A stretch of DNA of 64,000 nucleotides. Origin: Chryseobacterium sp. Leaf180. GTDB lineage: Bacteria > Bacteroidota > Bacteroidia > Flavobacteriales > Weeksellaceae. The first letter of the stretch is position 1. The number at the start of each line of letters is the position of its first letter. The stretch lies in assembly GCF_001424585.1 (NCBI RefSeq), contig NZ_LMPJ01000010.1:335368-399367 (forward strand), read 5' to 3'. Of this stretch, positions 24,571-32,929 are shown piece by piece. The notes under the pieces were generated by a model that was given only the letters and a program-made list of their open reading frames with translations, did not search any database and had not been told where the DNA came from. The translations under genes and the position numbers were made by a program.

Positions 24571-25917
24571 TTACACTTTCGCCAGAAACTCACTGAATAA
24601 ATTTTCAACAGCGACAGAGCCGTCATCTAGGAGATTTTTAAGCGATACATTTTCAATTTCGTTTACGCTGTTTATATCATAATCTTTCGATACACGCACA
24701 TAATTTTCAGTAAATCCATACATTTTTCCATTGCGGTTTTCATGCTCCCAAAGAACAGGTAATGTTTTCCCGATCTGCGAGCTGTAAAAAGCCATTTTTT
24801 TCTTTTCACTTAAAATTCTTAACATCTTATTGCGCTTTTTTCTTTCGAAAATCGGCACTTCACCCTCCATTACTGCAGCTTCCGTATTTTCTCTTTCTGA
24901 ATAGGTAAAAACATGCAGATAACTTATCGGCAAATCATTTAAAAAATTATAGGTTTCCAAAAACAGCTCCTCGCTTTCACCAGGAAATCCTACAATTACA
25001 TCAACACCAATCGCGGCTTGAGGCATCACCTCTCTTATTTTCAGAATTCTGTCGCGGTATAATTTTGTAAGATATCTGCGTTTCATCATTTTAAGCAGAT
25101 AATCACTTCCCGACTGAAGCGGAATGTGAAAATGCGGTACAAAACGCTGACTTCTGGCGACCAGATCAATACTTTCGTCTTTCAGAAGATTGGGTTCTAT
25201 CGAAGAAATTCTGATTCTTTCGATGCCTTCCACCTCATCAAGTTCTTTTATTAGATCTAAAAATGTATGCTCATGTTTTTTATTACCAAACTCACCTTTA
25301 CCGTAATCGCCGATATTCACACCGGTAAGAACAATTTCTTTGATATCCTTTGATGCAATTTCTCTAGCATTGAAAACAACATTTTCGATGGTATCTGACC
25401 GTGAAATCCCTCTTGCCAAAGGAATCGTACAATAGGTACATTTGTAATCGCATCCATCCTGAACTTTTAAAAATGCTCTTGTACGGTCGCCAATCGAATA
25501 ACTTCCGATAAAAAAATCGGTTTCTTCAATTTCACAGGAATGAATAATTCCAGAAGCGTGAGATTTCTGCAAATCATCAAGATAACTTAGAATGTTGAAT
25601 TTTTCTTTCGCACCCAAAACCAAATCCACACCGGTGATCTGAGAAATTTCTTCCGGTTTAAGCTGAGCATAGCAACCTACAATTACTACCAGACCGTCCG
25701 GATTGGCTTTCATCGCACGTTTCACATGAAGTTTACATTCACGGTCAGCGTTTTCCGTAACCGAGCAGGTATTAATTACGTAGACATGTGCACGCTCTTC
25801 AAAATTTACCTTTTCGTAGCCTGCATTTGTCAGTTGGCGGGCAATAGTAGAAGTTTCTGCAAAATTGAGTTTGCAGCCAAGTGTGTGATATGCTGCAGTT
25901 TTGTTGTATATTGGCAT
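24571..25917 (-). CDS. mtaB: tRNA t6A37 methylthiotransferase MtaB
   Basis: A radical-SAM enzyme that adds a methylthio group to t6A37 of ANN-decoding tRNAs. A TTG at 25947 falls in a TATCTTTG box (25945-25952, minus), so ATG 25917 is chosen, giving 448 residues starting MPIYNKTAAYHTLGCKLNF. The N-terminal UPF0004 domain carries the cluster cysteines (GCKLN, NTCSVT, VGCYAQ). The radical-SAM motif is C156, C160, C163 within DGCDYKCTYC. A C-terminal TRAM domain follows (about 375-440). MtaB is separated from MiaB and RimO by its TLGCK start and TCSVTE; the assignment is fairly secure. Confidence 0.9.
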   Translation of the reverse strand: MPIYNKTAAYHTLGCKLNFAETSTIARQLTNAGYEKVNFEERAHVYVINTCSVTENADRECKLHVKRAMKANPDGLVVIVGCYAQLKPEEISQITGVDLVLGAKEKFNILSYLDDLQKSHASGIIHSCEIEETDFFIGSYSIGDRTRAFLKVQDGCDYKCTYCTIPLARGISRSDTIENVVFNAREIASKDIKEIVLTGVNIGDYGKGEFGNKKHEHTFLDLIKELDEVEGIERIRISSIEPNLLKDESIDLVARSQRFVPHFHIPLQSGSDYLLKMMKRRYLTKLYRDRILKIREVMPQAAIGVDVIVGFPGESEELFLETYNFLNDLPISYLHVFTYSERENTEAAVMEGEVPIFERKKRNKMLRILSEKKKMAFYSSQIGKTLPVLWEHENRNGKMYGFTENYVRVSKDYDINSVNEIENVSLKNLLDDGSVAVENLFSEFLAKV

Positions 25918-25944
25918 GATATTTCGGTCGCTGAAATGCAAGTG

Positions 25945-25952
25945 CAAAGATA
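25945..25952 (-). promoter_or_regulatory. Putative -7 box for mtaB
   Basis: TATCTTTG on the minus strand, 27 bases upstream of ATG 25917. It fits TAnnTTTG and rules out the upstream TTG start. No -33 TTG is at the right spacing. Confidence 0.4.
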
Positions 25953-26049
25953 ATCAAAAGAATTTTAGCTTAGAAAAATCTCAGAAAGCAAAATATATGA
26001 AAGATAAAACCGTTGTCGTAATTCACGCGTATATATTGAAAAGAAGTTG

Positions 26050-26409
26050 ATGACGTGTAGAGTAAGCCAGTTCATGCAAGATTTAAATACATTAGATATA
26101 AATCTGATCGGTGAATGGTTTGTTGATGACAGTGAAATCTGGATTCCGCCTTCAAAAGAAATTTTCGGGAAAAGAAAAATTTTAATTTTATTCAGAGCTA
26201 TTTTTAAACGTTACAGCACTTTGGAATGGTCGGTACAGAATATTTTTACTTTGGACGAAAATAAATTTATGTACCAGACCAAATCTTCAGGCATCATGAG
26301 CGATGGCAGAGATTATCAAAACGAGATCTGCACCATTATTCACTTTTCCACAAGTGGTAAAATCACTTTTTTATCAGATTATTTCAAGAATACCGAGATT
26401 TTCAATTAA
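26050..26409 (+). CDS. NTF2/SnoaL-like protein
   Basis: A 119-residue protein starting at ATG 26050 (a TTG lies one codon before). The pattern fits a SnoaL/NTF2-like alpha+beta cone: an N-terminal helix, the segment IGEWFVDDSEIWIPPSKEIFGKR (here FVDDSEIWIPPSKEIFGKR) around 27-45, and a strand run ending CTIIHFSTSGKITFLSDYF. This family includes small enzymes and binding proteins; the ligand cannot be inferred. No signal peptide is present. It lies alone between mtaB (divergent) and the phosphorylase-like gene. Confidence 0.7.
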   Translation: MTCRVSQFMQDLNTLDINLIGEWFVDDSEIWIPPSKEIFGKRKILILFRAIFKRYSTLEWSVQNIFTLDENKFMYQTKSSGIMSDGRDYQNEICTIIHFSTSGKITFLSDYFKNTEIFN

Positions 26410-26561
26410 TTCTTACTTCTTAATATTCCTGTTTTTTTCGCGCCAAATTTAAATTTTCATAATTTTTGATTAAGTAATAATTCAGAAATTGTGAAATATA
26501 CTTATGTATTACTATTTCAGACAAACCACTATTAATAAATCATAAAAAAACAACAGCGTAC

Positions 26562-28223
26562 ATGGATTTTAAAAATTTCAAGCTTCCCTACACAGCAGAT
26601 GAAAAATACTCGCAAAAAGTTGCTTATTTCTCTATGGAATTTGCCCTAGAGCAGGTTCTAAAAATTTATTCCGGAGGACTGGGGTTTTTGGCAGGCTCTC
26701 ATATGCGCAGCGCATACAATCTGAAGCAGGATTTAATCGGAATTGGTATTCTCTGGAAGTATGGTTACTACGACCAAAACCGAAATCACGACCAAACTTT
26801 ACAGCCTGCGTGGACGAAGAAAATGTACAGTTTTCTAAAGGATACCGGCATAAAATTTCAGATCGACATTCACAGCTCGCCGGTTTGGGTGAAAGCGCTT
26901 TATCTCGACCCCGAAATCTTTCATACTGCACCGATGTTTTTTCTAACAACTGATGTCCCGGAGAATGATCATGTATCGAAAACCATTTCACACAAACTGT
27001 ATGATGCCAACGAATCTACAAAAGTTGCACAATACATTCTTTTAGGAAAAGGTGGTGCGCAGCTCTTGGAAGAACTAAATGCCAACCGAGAAGTTTATCA
27101 TTTGAATGAAGCACATGGCTTGCCAGCTGCTTTTCATTTGCTGAAAAAATTTGAGGGAAACATGCGGAAGGTTCGTGAGAAAATGGTTTTCACGACGCAT
27201 ACGCCTGAAGAGGCCGGAAATGAGAAACATCCTTTAAGACTTTGTCACGAGATGTCATATTTTTCCGGACTTGAAATTGAGGAGGTAAAAGAAATTATGG
27301 GCAGCAATGAAGACGTTTTCGATCATTCGCTTTGTGCACTAAAAATGTCGCGCATTGCAAACGGCGTTTCTCAGCTTCACGGTGAAGTTGCCCGCGAAAT
27401 GTGGAGTAAATATCCCGGCATCTGCGAAATAAAATCGATTACCAACGCACAGGATTTCAAGTACTGGTCAGATAAAAAACTCTACAATGCGAAAGATGAA
27501 AATGATCATACTTCTTTTGATTACCGAAAGAAAACTTTGAAAAACCGTCTGTTTAAAATCGTTGCAGATCAGACAGGAAACCTACTCGATCCTGAAGTTT
27601 TTACGATTGTATGGGCAAGAAGATTTGCAGGATACAAACGTGCAGATCTACTTTTGCAGGACAAAGAAAGGTTTGCAAAACTTTTAAATAACGAAAAACA
27701 TCCGGTACAGATCATCTGGGCAGGAAAACCTTATCCTATGGATTATTCTTCAATTTCGACCTTTAATACTTTGGTGGAAGAAAGCAACAGGTATACAAAT
27801 ATGGCGGTGCTTACAGGTTACGAACTTTCTCTGAGTAAATCTTTGAAACAGGGTTCGGATGTCTGGCTTAATAATCCGCGTGTGCCGAGAGAAGCTTCCG
27901 GAACATCGGGAATGTCGGCGGCAATGAACGGAACAATTAATCTGTCTACCGACGACGGTTGGATTCCGGAGTTTGCAAAACATGGCGAAAATGCTTTCGT
28001 CGTTCCTAAAGCTGATTATGAAAATCTCGATACGTATCAGCAGGATCAGTACGATATGAATGCATTATACGAGTTGCTAGAAAATGAAATTCTTCCTTTA
28101 TATTACGACAACAAAGATGAATGGAGAAAAATTCAGCAGACCGCGATGGACGATGTGAAAAAACAGTTCAGCAGCGATAGAATGGCAGATGAATATTACG
28201 AACTGCTTTATAAAAATTCTTGA
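26562..28223 (+). CDS. Alpha-glucan phosphorylase homologue (GT35) lacking the PLP lysine
   Basis: A 553-residue homologue of the short bacterial alpha-glucan phosphorylases, which release glucose-1-phosphate from glycogen or maltodextrin with pyridoxal phosphate. Conserved segments are YFSMEFALEQ (about 22), IYSGGLGFLAG, VYHLNEAHGLPAAFHL, VFTTHTPEEAGNEKH, WARRFAGYKRADLL (about 347-360) and EASGTSGMSAAMNG (about 444-457). In that last motif the PLP Schiff-base lysine of the family is replaced by Ser452 (TCG at 27915-27917). The protein is therefore unlikely to be a normal phosphorylase unless another lysine holds PLP. It is monocistronic, with no recognised promoter, and is followed by a strong terminator. 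Confidence 0.88.
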   Translation: MDFKNFKLPYTADEKYSQKVAYFSMEFALEQVLKIYSGGLGFLAGSHMRSAYNLKQDLIGIGILWKYGYYDQNRNHDQTLQPAWTKKMYSFLKDTGIKFQIDIHSSPVWVKALYLDPEIFHTAPMFFLTTDVPENDHVSKTISHKLYDANESTKVAQYILLGKGGAQLLEELNANREVYHLNEAHGLPAAFHLLKKFEGNMRKVREKMVFTTHTPEEAGNEKHPLRLCHEMSYFSGLEIEEVKEIMGSNEDVFDHSLCALKMSRIANGVSQLHGEVAREMWSKYPGICEIKSITNAQDFKYWSDKKLYNAKDENDHTSFDYRKKTLKNRLFKIVADQTGNLLDPEVFTIVWARRFAGYKRADLLLQDKERFAKLLNNEKHPVQIIWAGKPYPMDYSSISTFNTLVEESNRYTNMAVLTGYELSLSKSLKQGSDVWLNNPRVPREASGTSGMSAAMNGTINLSTDDGWIPEFAKHGENAFVVPKADYENLDTYQQDQYDMNALYELLENEILPLYYDNKDEWRKIQQTAMDDVKKQFSSDRMADEYYELLYKNS

Positions 28224-28233
28224 TAAGAAAAAC

Positions 28234-28262
28234 AAAAGCCCTGAAAATTTCAGGGCTTTTTT
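28234..28262. terminator. Bidirectional terminator after the phosphorylase-like gene
   Basis: A near-perfect palindrome: AAAAGCCCTGAAA and TTTCAGGGCTTTT, flanked by A- and T-runs. It lies between two convergent genes. Confidence 0.85.
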
Positions 28263-28279
28263 ATTTTTAAAAAATTTAA

Positions 28280-28750
28280 TTATTTTGGAACTGATACTGC
28301 AAGTTCATAGACTTTCGCATGTTTCAGATATTTTGAACGTTCTCTGGAAGTAACAGATTCTAAACGGTCATTTTTTAAAACAATAATCGGATCTTCTGTA
28401 TTTTCAATCTCAAAATTTGCGATGTAACGCTCGTCTGGCGGTGACTGTGTGAGTTTTGCTTTTATCTTCTGAAGCTCGTCTGCATAATCTCTGAAACCGG
28501 GATCTGAAGAATGAACAAACTTATATTCATCACCCGCATTTACATAATAATGCAGTTTTTTATCAATTAAACCTGCTTCAGTAGATATCACAGGATTGTC
28601 ATTTCCGTCTTTAAAAGCAACTTCTACAAGCTTTCCGCCCAATTCGCCGGCATGCTTTTCTGCATCTGCATAACTTCCAAATCCCGTATACAGGGTTTGA
28701 TCTTCGAGGTCATATTTGTTTAACTTCTGGTCGTAGTCATTAGTTTCCAT
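28280..28750 (-). CDS. Hypothetical protein
   Basis: A 156-residue acidic, soluble protein without signal peptide or membrane segment. The segment YTGFGSYADAEKHAGELGGKLVEVAFKDGNDNP (about 21-50; here in parts YTGFGSYADAEKHAGELG and LVEVAFKDGNDNP) looks like a short alpha/beta unit, and the C-terminus is basic (RSKYLKHAKVYELAVSVPK). I do not recognise the family. The gene is convergent with the phosphorylase-like gene and divergent from the DPP IV gene, so it is probably transcribed alone. Confidence 0.68.
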   Translation of the reverse strand: METNDYDQKLNKYDLEDQTLYTGFGSYADAEKHAGELGGKLVEVAFKDGNDNPVISTEAGLIDKKLHYYVNAGDEYKFVHSSDPGFRDYADELQKIKAKLTQSPPDERYIANFEIENTEDPIIVLKNDRLESVTSRERSKYLKHAKVYELAVSVPK

Positions 28751-28841
28751 GATTATATATTTTTTTGTGAAAATGATGATTCAATTTGTCTGCCAAATTG
28801 CAATATAGGCAAGCTTTCGGTAAAAAATATGCTAAAATTGC

Positions 28842-28849
28842 TATCTTTG
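28842..28849 (+). promoter_or_regulatory. Putative -7 box for the DPP IV gene
   Basis: TATCTTTG, 17 bases upstream of the ATG, fits TAnnTTTG. No TTG lies at a fitting distance. Confidence 0.4.
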
Positions 28850-28866
28850 AAATCCATACTTAAACA

Positions 28867-30996
28867 ATGAAAAAATTTCTTATCACACTCAGCCTGGCCG
28901 CAGCGTTTTACAGCGTCTCTGCACAGGAAATCACTTTAGATAAAATATACTCGGGATATTACCGCGGCAAAGGTATTTCAGGAATCACGTCCATGAAAAA
29001 CGGCGAAAATTATCTTGTGATCGAACCTTCCGGCTTGGCCAAATATTCTTACAAAACTTCACAGAAAGAAGGAAATTTAGTTGACGGAAGTTTTCAGAGC
29101 TACGAATTTTCTGATGACGAATCGCAGATTTTACTTTTAAAAGCAAGCGAGCCGATCTACCGTCATTCTTTCCTTGGAAAATTTGATGTAAAAGATTTAA
29201 AATCAGGAAAAACCATGACTCTGAATGAAGGAAAATTTGTGCAGGAGCCCAGATTTTCTCCAGACGGAAAAAAAGTGGCTTTCGTTGCTGATAACAATCT
29301 GTTTTATCAGGATTTAGCTTCAGGAAAAATCACACAGATTACAACTGACGGCAAAAAAAACAATATACTGAACGGTCTTGCAGACTGGGTTTACGAAGAA
29401 GAATTCGGTCATGCGAGACTTTTTGAATGGACAAAAAATTCGGATGCGATTACTTATGTGAAATTAATTGAAACCGAAGTTCCTGAAATTTTCATCCCGA
29501 TCTACGGCAAATCTCTGTATCCGACCGAAATGCGCTATAAATATCCTAAAGCCGGGGAAAAAAACTCGGTCGCTTCTGCACATATTTTCAGGCTTGATAA
29601 TGCTAAAAACATGACCGTGCAGCTTCAGGATTTTAAAAATTATTACATTCCGGATGTTTATCAGACCGCTAATGCTGACGAAATTGTACTGATCACATCC
29701 CAGCGTACGCAAAATGCTTCAGATGTTTTAAAACTGAATACAAAAACCGGCGCTGTAAAAAAACTTTTTACGGAAAGCGATGACAAATGGTTAGATACTG
29801 ATAATGTTAGCCTTGAATTTTTGGACGATAATTCATTTCTTTGGGGAAGTGAGCGCGATGGTTTCCGTCATTTATACTGGTATGATAAGGATGGAAAGCT
29901 GAAAAAACAGGTAACAAAAGGCAATTGGGAAGTGACCGAATATTATGGCTACAACCCAAAAACGCAGGAAATCTTTGTACAGACTACCGAAAAAGGAAGC
30001 ATCAATAAAGTGGTCTCTAAAATAAATATCAATACCGGAAAATCTCAGCTAATTTCTGCTGCAGAAGGAAATAACTCGGCGAGCTTCAGCAAAAATTTTA
30101 ATTATTTTATTGAAACTTCATCCAGCGCAGCAAAACCTTACACTTTTGTATTGAAAGATGGCAACGGAAAAATGCTGAAAGAACTGCAGAACAACAGCGA
30201 AATGCTGAAAAAACTGGAAGCTGATAATTTTACGGTAAAAGAATTTATGACGATTCCGAATGAAGCAGGCGATCAGATGAATGCGTGGATTATTAAGCCT
30301 AAGAACTTTGATCCGAATAAAAAATATCCGCTGTTTATGTACCAGTATTCAGGTCCGGGATCGCAGCAGGTCGCGAATTCCTGGGACGGCGGAAACGCGA
30401 TTTGGTTTGAAATGCTCGCTCAGAAAGATTACATCGTCGCGTGTGTAGACGGCCGTGGAACCGGTTTTAAAGGAGCGAAATTTAAAAAAGTTACTTATAA
30501 AAATTTAGGAAAATATGAGATCGAAGATCAGATCGCAGCTGCAAAATGGTTTGGAAATCAAAAATATATTGATAAAACGCGTATCGGAATTTTCGGATGG
30601 AGTTTTGGCGGATATATGGCAAGTCTTGCAATGACGAAGGGTGCCAACGTTTTTAAAACGGGGATTGCTGTAGCGCCGGTGACCAACTGGAGATATTATG
30701 ATTCTGTGTATACCGAAAGATTTTTGCTCACGCCGCAGGAAAACCCGGCCGGTTATGACGAAAATTCTCCAACGACATATGCAAATTTACTGAAAGGAAA
30801 TTTCTTGCTGATTCACGGAACTGCCGATGATAACGTACATTTTCAGAATTCGATGGAGTTTTCTGAGGCGTTGATTCAAAATAAAAAACAGTTTGATTTT
30901 ATGGCGTATCCCGATAAAGATCACGGAATTTATGGCGGACAGACGCGACCGCAGCTGTACAAAAAAATGACGGATTTTATTCTGGAGAAACTTTAG
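28867..30996 (+). CDS. Dipeptidyl peptidase IV (S9B), periplasmic
   Basis: A prolyl oligopeptidase-family serine peptidase that removes X-Pro or X-Ala dipeptides from peptide N-termini. It has 709 residues with a cleavable signal peptide (ends VSAQ, about residue 20). The first 450 residues form the beta-propeller. It includes the double-Glu motif of DPP IV (DWVYEEEFGH, about 174-183), which binds the substrate N-terminus. The catalytic triad is Ser579 in GWSFGGYM, Asp654 in GTADDNVHF and His686 in DKDHGIYGG. The spacing matches human DPP4 (S630, D708, H740). It sits just upstream of three POT peptide transporters, consistent with dipeptide uptake. Confidence 0.94.
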   Translation: MKKFLITLSLAAAFYSVSAQEITLDKIYSGYYRGKGISGITSMKNGENYLVIEPSGLAKYSYKTSQKEGNLVDGSFQSYEFSDDESQILLLKASEPIYRHSFLGKFDVKDLKSGKTMTLNEGKFVQEPRFSPDGKKVAFVADNNLFYQDLASGKITQITTDGKKNNILNGLADWVYEEEFGHARLFEWTKNSDAITYVKLIETEVPEIFIPIYGKSLYPTEMRYKYPKAGEKNSVASAHIFRLDNAKNMTVQLQDFKNYYIPDVYQTANADEIVLITSQRTQNASDVLKLNTKTGAVKKLFTESDDKWLDTDNVSLEFLDDNSFLWGSERDGFRHLYWYDKDGKLKKQVTKGNWEVTEYYGYNPKTQEIFVQTTEKGSINKVVSKININTGKSQLISAAEGNNSASFSKNFNYFIETSSSAAKPYTFVLKDGNGKMLKELQNNSEMLKKLEADNFTVKEFMTIPNEAGDQMNAWIIKPKNFDPNKKYPLFMYQYSGPGSQQVANSWDGGNAIWFEMLAQKDYIVACVDGRGTGFKGAKFKKVTYKNLGKYEIEDQIAAAKWFGNQKYIDKTRIGIFGWSFGGYMASLAMTKGANVFKTGIAVAPVTNWRYYDSVYTERFLLTPQENPAGYDENSPTTYANLLKGNFLLIHGTADDNVHFQNSMEFSEALIQNKKQFDFMAYPDKDHGIYGGQTRPQLYKKMTDFILEKL

Positions 30997-31015
30997 AATT
31001 TATTTTAGAAAATGT

Positions 31016-31043
31016 AAACCGCAGCAACTGTTGCGGTTTTTTT
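31016..31043 (+). terminator. Terminator after the DPP IV gene
   Basis: AAACCGCA pairs with TGCGGTTT around an 8-base loop that may extend the stem, followed by a T-run. Confidence 0.7.
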
Positions 31044-31113
31044 GTGAAATTTAAACAGAAATCATTTTAAAATTTTGTGTAAAAATTTTACGACTAAATC
31101 AACGATAAAAGTT

Positions 31114-31121
31114 TATTTTTG
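31114..31121 (+). promoter_or_regulatory. Putative -7 box for the first POT transporter
   Basis: TATTTTTG, 20 bases upstream of the ATG, fits TAnnTTTG. The -33 TTG is not found at 17-23 bases. Confidence 0.35.
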
Positions 31122-31141
31122 GGAAAATTGACAGAAAACTT

Positions 31142-32794
31142 ATGAAAACAAAACACCCAAAAGGCCTTCCCTATCTTTTTTTCACAGAAATGTGGGAGCG
31201 TTTCGGCTACTATCTCATTCTCGGAATTTTTGTGCTATACATGATCGACAGCGAAAAGGGCGGACTCGCCTTCGACGATAAAAATGCCGACGATATTTTC
31301 GGAACCTTTATTGCGCTGACATATCTGACACCTTTTTTGGGTGGATTTCTAGCGGACCGCGTTTTGGGATATATAAAAGCTATTTACATCGGTGGCGTTC
31401 TTATGGGTTTAGGTTATCTCGGTGTGGGTTTTTTTTTAGAATTGCCGCTTTTTTATGCTTCTCTAGCTTTAATTATTATTGGAAACGGTTTTTTTAAACC
31501 CAGTATTTCTACGCTTTTAGGAAATTTATACAATGAAGAACCTTATAAAGCCAACAAAGATGCCGGTTATAATATTTTCTACATGGGAATCAACATCGGC
31601 GCGTTTGTATGTAATATCATCGCCGCCTTTATGCGGAATAAATATGGCTGGGGACCTGCTTTTATGACGGCAGGAGTAGGCATGTTTGTCGGTTTGCTGG
31701 TCTTTACGATTGGAAGACAGCATATTATAAAAGCCAATATTCTAAAACCCTCACAGGAAGGCGATACCAAAATCACCGATATATTGCTTAAAGTTTTTCT
31801 GCCGGCAGTTATTTTTGGTCTGATTGGTTGGTTTTTACCAAATGATATTTTTGGAAGCGACAGCACAGATGCATTCATCTTTGCCTGCGTTCCGGTAATA
31901 TATTTTTATGTGATGCTCTATGTAAAAGCCAATGCGGAAGACAAAAAACCGATCGGAGCATTGCTCGCAATTTTTGCAGTGAGTTTGATGTTTTGGGCAG
32001 TTTTCAAGCAAAACGGAACTGCACTCACACGCTGGGCAAATTATTATACCGACCGTACAGTGCCTGCTTCATTAGAAAAACCATTAGAATCTATTTATCT
32101 CGTTGATAAAAAAGATTTCCAGGACAAGGAAGTTTCGGTATACGATGAGCAATATCAGGTAAAAAAGAATGCTGTAGGAAAGCCTATAAAAGAACAGGGA
32201 AAAGATGTGTATTTCAGAAATGTCAAGCCGGATGATAAGGCAAAACTGGAAGCAAATCCTGCCCAAAAAGTAAATCTTTACAACACCGAATTATTTCAGT
32301 CGATCAATCCGGGATGGGTCATTTTGCTCACGCCGGTCGTCGTCGCATTTTTTATGATGCTGCGCCGAAAAGGCAAAGAACCTACAACCCCAACGAAAAT
32401 TGTGATCGGATTATTTATCAGTGCATTATCCTGTTTAGTAATGGTTGGCGCAGTTTATGCAGGTCAAAACGGCTTGATCAAAGTTTCTGCTTTATGGCTT
32501 GTCGCCGCGTACGGTGTGATTACGGTAGGAGAATTATGTCTGTCGCCGATGGGATTGTCTTTGGTCTCAAAGCTTTCTCCGCCGAGATTAACCGCTTTAA
32601 TGATGGGAGGATTTTTCCTTTCTACTTCAATCGGAAACAAACTTTCAGGGGTATTAGCGAGTTTTTGGTACGATTATGAAAACAAAGCCAACTTTTTTAT
32701 CGTCAATTGCGGCCTATTACTTTTGGCAACATTGCTGGGTTTACTGATTTTGAAAAGATTAAATAAAATCATGAAAGAGAAAGGCGTCAATTAA
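31142..32794 (+). CDS. Proton-dependent oligopeptide (POT) transporter 1
   Basis: An MFS peptide symporter of 550 residues. The N-terminal ExxER-type motif (TEMWERFGYYLILG, about 14-27) is the proton and peptide coupling site. The POT signature FYMGINIGAF (about 146-155) and SPMGLSLVSKL (about 468-478) are present. A long polar insertion (about 310-385) lies between membrane helices 7 and 8, as is common in Bacteroidota POT proteins. Unlike the other two copies it reads GYYLILG rather than FYGMR after ERF, so its substrate may differ. It follows the DPP IV gene and has its own terminator. Confidence 0.93.
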   Translation: MKTKHPKGLPYLFFTEMWERFGYYLILGIFVLYMIDSEKGGLAFDDKNADDIFGTFIALTYLTPFLGGFLADRVLGYIKAIYIGGVLMGLGYLGVGFFLELPLFYASLALIIIGNGFFKPSISTLLGNLYNEEPYKANKDAGYNIFYMGINIGAFVCNIIAAFMRNKYGWGPAFMTAGVGMFVGLLVFTIGRQHIIKANILKPSQEGDTKITDILLKVFLPAVIFGLIGWFLPNDIFGSDSTDAFIFACVPVIYFYVMLYVKANAEDKKPIGALLAIFAVSLMFWAVFKQNGTALTRWANYYTDRTVPASLEKPLESIYLVDKKDFQDKEVSVYDEQYQVKKNAVGKPIKEQGKDVYFRNVKPDDKAKLEANPAQKVNLYNTELFQSINPGWVILLTPVVVAFFMMLRRKGKEPTTPTKIVIGLFISALSCLVMVGAVYAGQNGLIKVSALWLVAAYGVITVGELCLSPMGLSLVSKLSPPRLTALMMGGFFLSTSIGNKLSGVLASFWYDYENKANFFIVNCGLLLLATLLGLLILKRLNKIMKEKGVN

Positions 32795-32818
32795 TTTTAA
32801 ATCAAAAAAAAACATCAT

Positions 32819-32845
32819 AAAGCTGCAGTTTTCTGTGGCTTTTTT
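32819..32845 (+). terminator. Terminator after POT transporter 1
   Basis: AAAGCTGCAG and CTGTGGCTTT form a 10-bp stem (two G-T pairs) with a T4 loop, followed by T-residues. Confidence 0.7.
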
Positions 32846-32868
32846 GATTAAAATAAAAAATTAAAACC

Positions 32869-32898
32869 TTGCTCAAAACGCAAAAAAAACTATATTTG
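32869..32898 (+). promoter_or_regulatory. Promoter of POT transporter 2
   Basis: TTG at 32869-32871, 19 bases, then TATATTTG at 32891-32898, 31 bases before the ATG. Both boxes fit the Bacteroidota consensus. Confidence 0.65.
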
Positions 32899-32929
32899 CT
32901 AGTCTTAACAAAAAATTAACAGATACAAT

